Below are positions 59,253-64,000 of a DNA stretch of 64,000 nt, piece by piece. The DNA is from CATOSK01 sp963665735 (GTDB lineage Bacteria; Chloroflexota; Dehalococcoidia; Lucifugimonadales; UBA3495), in assembly GCA_963665735.1 (NCBI GenBank), contig OY762444.1:682001-746000 (forward strand), written 5' to 3'. Below the pieces are notes generated by a model. It was not told the origin of the DNA, made no database searches, and worked only from the letters and a program-made list of their open reading frames with translations. The translations under genes and the position numbers were made by a program. How positions within the stretch are numbered: position 1 is the first letter of the stretch; every line of letters starts with the position of its first letter.

Positions 59253-61319
59253 CTAATCGCCGTCTCCGTTGGGCAGAATCAGCACCCGCACCAACCCGTC
59301 ATCCTCTTTCCGCTGCGTGACCAGCCGGTGACCCGCCTGCTCCGCCCAGTAAACCACGTCGTACAAGTTCAGCGCATCGTGCAGGATGGCCTCGACCAGG
59401 GAGTTGCCGTCCCGGGCAATCTGGCTGGTCAAGGCGGCGATAACCCCGGCGCAGTTCTTGCCCCGCCCGTCAACCACGGCCCAGCCGCCGTTGACGGAAA
59501 CCGCCACATGACCATTGCCGTGGCCGTTGCCGTTCCCTATCCGGTGAACGTCAATTTCCCCGCTCTTCCGCAGGTCAAGCTCGTGCTTGAAGTGGGCCAC
59601 CGCCTCGGCGGCTACGGCCAAGTCCCGCGCTCCGCCGCGGCAGACCGCGCCCCGCACACCCACGATGTCCGGATTGATACGAGCCAGTTCGTCCAGGTCG
59701 TCGAGCCGCAGGTGGCCGGACAAAGCCGTGCTCAGCCCGTACTGCTTGGCCTCCATAACCATTTCCCGCAACTCGTCCTCCGGTATGAAGTCGAACAGGT
59801 TGCGCCCGTCTTTCGTCAGCGTGTCAATCAGGAAACCGTCGCACTCGCTTTCCCGCGCCAGCTTGACCATCTGCCGCGGTTCCAGCCCGCCGAACAGGTG
59901 ATTGTCGGCAAACAGGGAACCGATGAGTTTCGTATCGTACCCCCGCAACGCCCGGCGGGATTCTTTCAGGACATCCAGGGCCGTATCGTAGTCGGTCTCG
60001 CAGAAACCCACCTTGACCGAAGTGGCGTCCAGCATCCCCGCCGCCCGCACCGCCATCGCCACCGTGCCGGCCTGGTTCGGCACCACGCCCAGGGTGACGC
60101 TGACGTGCTTTTCTTCGGGAATCCGCTCCCGCACCGCCTCCACCAGGTCGGGGTGGCCGGAACCTACCAGCGCTTCTTGCAGGTTCTTGACGTCAATGAT
60201 GTCCGCGCCGCCCTTGTCAGCCTCCAGGGCCTCCTCCAGGTTTTGTACGCTGACCAGCAGCATCATGCCGGAGAAGTTCACGTCCCGATGGCTCTTTTCG
60301 TTCAGCCAGGTAGCATGAGAGCGGGCCCGGGCCGGAATAGTCTCCCTCTTGGGCCGGGGAATCAGCGGAATCAACTCGGACTTGAGTTCCGCCTTTTCCT
60401 CTGCCGTCAGGTCAATCAACGGGGGACGGACGCCGCCGCCGGCCATTCCCATCACCTCGCCCCAATACTTGCACATGGACGCCGGAATGACGCCGCTGTA
60501 CTTCTGAACGGTGCCGCCCCACCACTTGTCGGAAAGGGCCTTCATGTCCTTCAGGCGGATGTTGTAGAAGTCCAGGTCCAGGTCGCCGCGGGTCGCCCGC
60601 TCGATGAACTGGACGTAGTAGTTGCACTCCGGCGTGTCGAACCGCCAGTCCGAGGTGTTGGCGAACATGACCTGTTGCTGGAAACCCAACTCCTGCGCCT
60701 TGGGGAAAATCCATTCGTCCGGGGTGCTGATAATGGCGTCCTTGCCCGTCAGCAGGTGGGTTTCAATGGAAATCTGCTGGTTGAAACTGGCTTCCTTGAC
60801 CCCCACCACGTTGGGAATCCGGCACAACCGCTTCAGGCCCTGGGGACTCATCACGAAACCGAATTGCGGCGAGTTGTAGAACATGATGGCCAGGTTGGTG
60901 TTGTCGGCCAGCAGCTGCACGTAGTCCTGGACTTGCTGCTCCGTCTTGGCGACCATGTAAGGCGGGGCCACCATGAGCAGGTCGAACCCGACTTCCTCCG
61001 CCCGCTTGGCCAGGGCCAGCATATCCTCGGCGGAGGTGTGGGTTACGTGGGCGCCGATGTCCCATTTCCCCTGGGATTCGTCGGCCACGGTTTCCATCAC
61101 CCGGCAACGCTCGTCAAAGGTGAGGCTCCAAAACTCCCCCATCGCCCAGGTGCAGCCGGCCCCGCGGGTGCCCAGGGACTGGATGTGACGGATGTTCTGG
61201 CGCAGGCCAACTTCGTCAAACGCTTTTTCGTCGGTGAAGGGGGTCACCAGCGTAGTCCACTGGCCCCGCAATGTTTCCCAGGCCCATTCCTGTGCTTCGC
61301 GTTTCCGGTATTGCGCCAT
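59253..61319 (-). CDS. Three-domain fusion: DapA-type aldolase, MfnB-type synthase, TusA-like domain
   Basis: A single 688-residue frame. Residues 15-315 are a DapA/N-acetylneuraminate-lyase aldolase with Tyr148 (MFYNSP) and Schiff-base Lys175 (GVKEAS). Residues 352-582 match (5-formylfuran-3-yl)methyl phosphate synthase (MfnB): Asp376/Lys378 (IIDVKN), Lys436 (SVKVGF), Lys464, and Asp499/Lys503 (IDTLTKDG), i.e. the full catalytic set. After a GNGHGNGH linker, 615-683 resemble TusA (DGRGKNCAGV with Cys623, then VVYWAEQAGHRLV). Which small molecule it makes is unknown; a channelled furan or sulfur-containing product is speculation. No related genes adjoin. Confidence 0.85.
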   Translation of the reverse strand: MAQYRKREAQEWAWETLRGQWTTLVTPFTDEKAFDEVGLRQNIRHIQSLGTRGAGCTWAMGEFWSLTFDERCRVMETVADESQGKWDIGAHVTHTSAEDMLALAKRAEEVGFDLLMVAPPYMVAKTEQQVQDYVQLLADNTNLAIMFYNSPQFGFVMSPQGLKRLCRIPNVVGVKEASFNQQISIETHLLTGKDAIISTPDEWIFPKAQELGFQQQVMFANTSDWRFDTPECNYYVQFIERATRGDLDLDFYNIRLKDMKALSDKWWGGTVQKYSGVIPASMCKYWGEVMGMAGGGVRPPLIDLTAEEKAELKSELIPLIPRPKRETIPARARSHATWLNEKSHRDVNFSGMMLLVSVQNLEEALEADKGGADIIDVKNLQEALVGSGHPDLVEAVRERIPEEKHVSVTLGVVPNQAGTVAMAVRAAGMLDATSVKVGFCETDYDTALDVLKESRRALRGYDTKLIGSLFADNHLFGGLEPRQMVKLARESECDGFLIDTLTKDGRNLFDFIPEDELREMVMEAKQYGLSTALSGHLRLDDLDELARINPDIVGVRGAVCRGGARDLAVAAEAVAHFKHELDLRKSGEIDVHRIGNGNGHGNGHVAVSVNGGWAVVDGRGKNCAGVIAALTSQIARDGNSLVEAILHDALNLYDVVYWAEQAGHRLVTQRKEDDGLVRVLILPNGDGD

Positions 61320-61576
61320 GGCCCGTTAGCCTCCTGTCAATTAGACCCGGTGGGTTCAAGAACGGCGGTGTTTTAAGGCGAATCCGCACTTTGCCGGCGT
61401 TGACGCAACCCGCGCCAATACCGCCGGAATTAGGATGTCTCCAATTGATAGTGTACGGAGTGGGAAAGCCGGCGTCAACAATGACAACGCCGGAGGCCGG
61501 GTCATAGCGTTTGGGATTCCGGCGGCGTTTTCCAAGGGATTCCTCCGGTTTTCTTGACGCTTTCTAACGCCCGTCC
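61320..61576. other. Non-coding gap upstream of the fusion gene
   Basis: Together with the palindrome at 61577 and the tail to 61678 this is a 359-nt stretch without a gene. A purine-rich ribosome binding site (AGGAGG) for the fusion gene lies near 61330. I see no convincing promoter or other feature. Confidence 0.5.
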
Positions 61577-61605
61577 GTAGGGGCAGGTTTGAAACCTGCC
61601 CCTAC
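61577..61605. repeat. Perfect palindrome GTAGGGGCAGGTTT (family E-like)
   Basis: GTAGGGGCAGGTTT, a central G, then AAACCTGCCCCTAC: 14-bp arms. It is about 75 nt after the mutM stop in the leftward direction; it may act as a terminator or be a dispersed repeat. Confidence 0.65.
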
Positions 61606-61678
61606 CACGCTCAGCCAATTCCTGTTCAACCAATGGAAGAACCCGAGTGCGATTGCTGCGCCGGCGTCAACTCCCCCC

Positions 61679-62488
61679 TCAACCCGGTTGACAGACGGGG
61701 CAAAAAAACGTGCTCCGTCCCCTAACCCGCAGGGACTCCATACCCGCCCCACATCGGACGCAAGGCGCGCCAACCGTGCGGGGTATCGTCCAGGTAGTAA
61801 GGCCAAAGGGCGGATCCGGCCACTCAACCCGGCGGCTGTGGTCATATTGGGCCAAACCGTTGCTCAACGCGGTGACGATTCCATCCCGCAGCGCCGCCAA
61901 CTCGGCCCCGGTCAAACCCGAACCTTCCCTCACCGGATTGATGCCGGCCAGGTACAGGGCTTCGTCCGCGTAGAGGTTGCCCAACCCGGCGATAATGGAC
62001 TGTTCCAACAGGAGGGCCTTGACCGGAGCCTTGCGTTTACCCAGAAGGCCCGCCAACAACCCGGCGTCAAAGTTCGGTTCCAACGGTTCCGGCCCCATGT
62101 TGGGAATCACCTGGGCCGCGTCGTCCACCAGCCACAAATGGCCGAACTTGCGGGGGTCAATGAACCGCAGTTGACGCCCATCGTCCAGGTCCAGCACGTG
62201 ACGGGTCAAGGACGGCGGCGGCTGTTCCTTGGGTTGCACCCGCAGCCCGCCGGTCATCCCCAGATGCAGGGCCAGGGTTTCCCCGGTATCCAGCGGCAGC
62301 AGCAGGTACTTGCCCCGCCGGTTGACGGATTCCACCCGCCGGCCCGGCAGCCCCAACACGAAATCCTCCAGCGACGGATGCCGGACGCTGTTGGCCCAGC
62401 CAATCGTCGCCAGGGTGAAAGTGCGGCCCGGCAGTCCCCTCTCCACCAGGTAACGGCGGGTGTTTTCTACTTCGGGCAGTTCGGGCAT
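61679..62488 (-). CDS. mutM: Formamidopyrimidine-DNA glycosylase
   Basis: Removes 8-oxoguanine and nicks the strand. After Met removal the catalytic Pro2 and Glu3 start the protein (MPELPEVENTRRYL). Lys60 is in NRRGKYLLL, the helix-two-turn-helix in QSIIAGLGNLYADEALYLAGI, and the zinc finger is C-x2-C (CVRC) to C-x2-C (CPVC). The 269 residues are full length. It lies 6 nt after the ileS stop. Confidence 0.97.
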   Translation of the reverse strand: MPELPEVENTRRYLVERGLPGRTFTLATIGWANSVRHPSLEDFVLGLPGRRVESVNRRGKYLLLPLDTGETLALHLGMTGGLRVQPKEQPPPSLTRHVLDLDDGRQLRFIDPRKFGHLWLVDDAAQVIPNMGPEPLEPNFDAGLLAGLLGKRKAPVKALLLEQSIIAGLGNLYADEALYLAGINPVREGSGLTGAELAALRDGIVTALSNGLAQYDHSRRVEWPDPPFGLTTWTIPRTVGAPCVRCGAGMESLRVRGRSTFFCPVCQPG

Positions 62489-62494
62489 GGGCGG

Positions 62495-64000
62495 TTAAAC
62501 CCGCCTCACGCCCAGGGTGACTTCCATCCCTTCAATGCGCTGGGTCTCCGCCTTGGCGTCCTCAACGGGAACGGCCTCCACCAACTCATCGCTCAGCGTT
62601 TCCTGCCCGATGTAGCCGCCGTGTTCCCGCATGACCAGGGCAACCTCTTCCGGCCCCTGGTAGTAGGTGACTATCCGGTCGGTAATGTCGAAGTTGGCGG
62701 TCTTGCGAAGATTCTGGATGCGGTGGGCCAACTCCCGCGCCAGCCCTTCCCTAGCCAACTCCGGGGTAATGCTGGCGTCCATCGCCACCATGTAGCCGGC
62801 TTCCAACGCCACCGAGTAATGTTCCACGCCAAGAATCGAGTTGGCGTTTTCCCCGGCGGCGGCCCGCGCCTGTTGGTACAGGTCTGAGCTTTCGGAAACC
62901 CCTTGCAGGGCTTTGACGTTCAATTCCTCCAGGACTTGCGACTCCACCCAATCCAGGTAGCGTTCCTCTTCCTCAACCCTCGTCTTGACCACCATCGCCG
63001 CCAGGGGTTGCCGGACTTTCAACCCGGCCTTGGAACGAGCCGCCCGCCCCATGCTGGAAACCCGCATCGCCAAGCGCGTGGCATCCATCAACTCCCGGTC
63101 AACCAGCCCAGCGTCGGATTGCGGGAATTGGGCCAGGTGGACGCTGGCCGGCGCCGACGGCTCCACCGCCAAAACCAGGTTGCGGTACATCTCCTCGGTC
63201 ATAAAGGGAGCCAGCGGGGCCATCAGCTTGGTCACCGTAACCAGGCAATTGTAAAGCGTGGCGTAGGCGGAGAGCTTGTCTCCGTCGTTTTCGCTGCGCC
63301 AGAACCGCCGGCGGCTGCGGCGCACGTACCAGTTGGAAAGTCCGTCAATAAATTCCTGGATGCGGCGTCCGGCGTCGGTGGGATTGTAGTTTTCCAGGTG
63401 GTCGTCAACCTGGGCAACCAGCAGGTTCAACTCCGACAGAATCCAACGGTCAAGCTCATTCTGCGGTTTCCAGTCCGCCGGAACCTGGTCGGGATGGAAT
63501 TGGTCAATGGTGGCGTAGTTGGTGAAGAAGGAATAGACGTTCCAAAATGTCAGCAGCACCCGGCGCAGGGTTTCATTAACCAGCTTGTCGGAAAAGCGCC
63601 GCGGTTCCCCCGGATGGGAGGCGGTAAACAAGTACCACCGCAGGGCGTCGGCCCCGGTGGCGTCCAGCACCGTGTTGGGGTCAACCACGTTGCCGATGCG
63701 CTTGCTCATCTTGCGGCCTCGCCCGTCCAGGATGAGGCCCAGGCAGATGACGTTGTTGTAGGCCGGCTGGCCTTTCAGCAGCGTCCCCAGGGCGTGCAGG
63801 CTGTAAAACCAGCCGCGGGTCTGGTCAACGGCCTCGCAGATGTAATCCGCCGGAAAACGCCCGTCCTCGGCCATTTGCGAGTTGTCAAAGGGATAATGCC
63901 ATTGGGCGTAGGGCATGGCCCCGGAGTCAAACCAGGCGTCCATCACTTCCGGGATGCGGCGCATCCGTCCCCCACAACCCGACGCGGGACAATTGAGGAC
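62495..64000 (-). CDS. ileS: Isoleucine--tRNA ligase (C-terminal half; gene runs off the right edge)
   Basis: Class I synthetase. About 501 codons are visible, from a CPASGCGGRMRRIPEVMDAW segment through FDSGAMPYAQWHY, the KMSKS loop as GRKMSKRIGNVVDP, the anticodon-binding domain and a C-terminal region ending VTLGVRRV. The frame stays open to position 64000, so the true start is outside. The C-terminal form without a terminal zinc finger resembles the second (eukaryote-like) IleRS type. Confidence 0.94.
   Translation of the reverse strand, partial: VLNCPASGCGGRMRRIPEVMDAWFDSGAMPYAQWHYPFDNSQMAEDGRFPADYICEAVDQTRGWFYSLHALGTLLKGQPAYNNVICLGLILDGRGRKMSKRIGNVVDPNTVLDATGADALRWYLFTASHPGEPRRFSDKLVNETLRRVLLTFWNVYSFFTNYATIDQFHPDQVPADWKPQNELDRWILSELNLLVAQVDDHLENYNPTDAGRRIQEFIDGLSNWYVRRSRRRFWRSENDGDKLSAYATLYNCLVTVTKLMAPLAPFMTEEMYRNLVLAVEPSAPASVHLAQFPQSDAGLVDRELMDATRLAMRVSSMGRAARSKAGLKVRQPLAAMVVKTRVEEEERYLDWVESQVLEELNVKALQGVSESSDLYQQARAAAGENANSILGVEHYSVALEAGYMVAMDASITPELAREGLARELAHRIQNLRKTANFDITDRIVTYYQGPEEVALVMREHGGYIGQETLSDELVEAVPVEDAKAETQRIEGMEVTLGVRRV

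Noticed and set aside
59169..61376. 735-codon plus-strand open frame
   Set aside because: Antisense to the DapA-MfnB-TusA fusion; long antisense frames are expected at this GC content and the translation shows no domain.

Overview
The window is a 64 kb stretch of high-GC chromosomal DNA, best explained as part of a Chloroflexota genome close to Dehalococcoidia/SAR202. That placement is an inference from gene content: CaiB/BaiF CoA-transferase, luciferase-like and F420-type flavin/deazaflavin oxidoreductases, DUF1800, NHL-repeat, polysaccharide-deacetylase-like and xanthine-dehydrogenase-type genes, plus many dispersed palindromic repeats. There is no phage, plasmid, transposase or CRISPR array. 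Both edges cut genes (nuoH on the left, ileS on the right).

Layout. 1-2.9 kb: leftward nuoABCDH of complex I. 3.2-7.1 kb: rightward caiB-like / rdgB / moaA / RNase H-like / moaC operon. 7.5-12 kb: tRNA-Met and two large lipoproteins, the second behind a structured leader RNA. 12-20 kb: DinB-like and PAC2 proteins, an MFS transporter, a luciferase-like oxidoreductase and a UGSC selenoprotein operon. 20-27 kb: bfd and bfr, a deacetylase, an RTX protein, a ComD/ComE-like decarboxylase with an M24 peptidase, and a cysteine synthase. 27.5-33.7 kb: a methylcrotonyl-CoA carboxylase-type operon, then DUF1800 and NHL genes. 33.7-37.3 kb: tRNA-Pro, a selenocysteine glutaredoxin-DinB fusion, a hydrolase and a frameshifted FhuF-like gene. 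37-50 kb: mfd, a seven-gene proBA/DNA-repair operon, ffh and an ABC exporter. 50-64 kb: sbcC, a PPOX protein, a three-subunit molybdenum hydroxylase, a PaREP1-like gene, a DapA-MfnB-TusA fusion, mutM and ileS.

The most notable content is two genes that standard calling breaks at an in-frame UGA. One (19573-20118) encodes a UGSC-family protein with Sec104. The other (34037-34789) encodes a glutaredoxin domain with a U-x-x-C active site (Sec12) fused to a DinB-like domain. Each UGA is followed at short distance by an 8-9 bp hairpin with a tri-loop starting G-U, as expected of bacterial SECIS elements. A second highlight is a single 688-residue protein joining a DapA-type aldolase, an MfnB-type synthase with its catalytic Lys/Asp set intact, and a TusA-like domain. 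A third is a roughly 137-nt leader whose predicted transcription start coincides with a nested inverted repeat and which contains an exact complement of the downstream Shine-Dalgarno.

How genes work together: the moa genes supply molybdopterin that the hydroxylase at 54-58 kb would need; bfd and bfr form an iron storage/release pair; mfd, mug, alkA, mutM and sbcC give an unusually repair-rich window. At least five families of short palindromic or MITE-like repeats fill most intergenic gaps.
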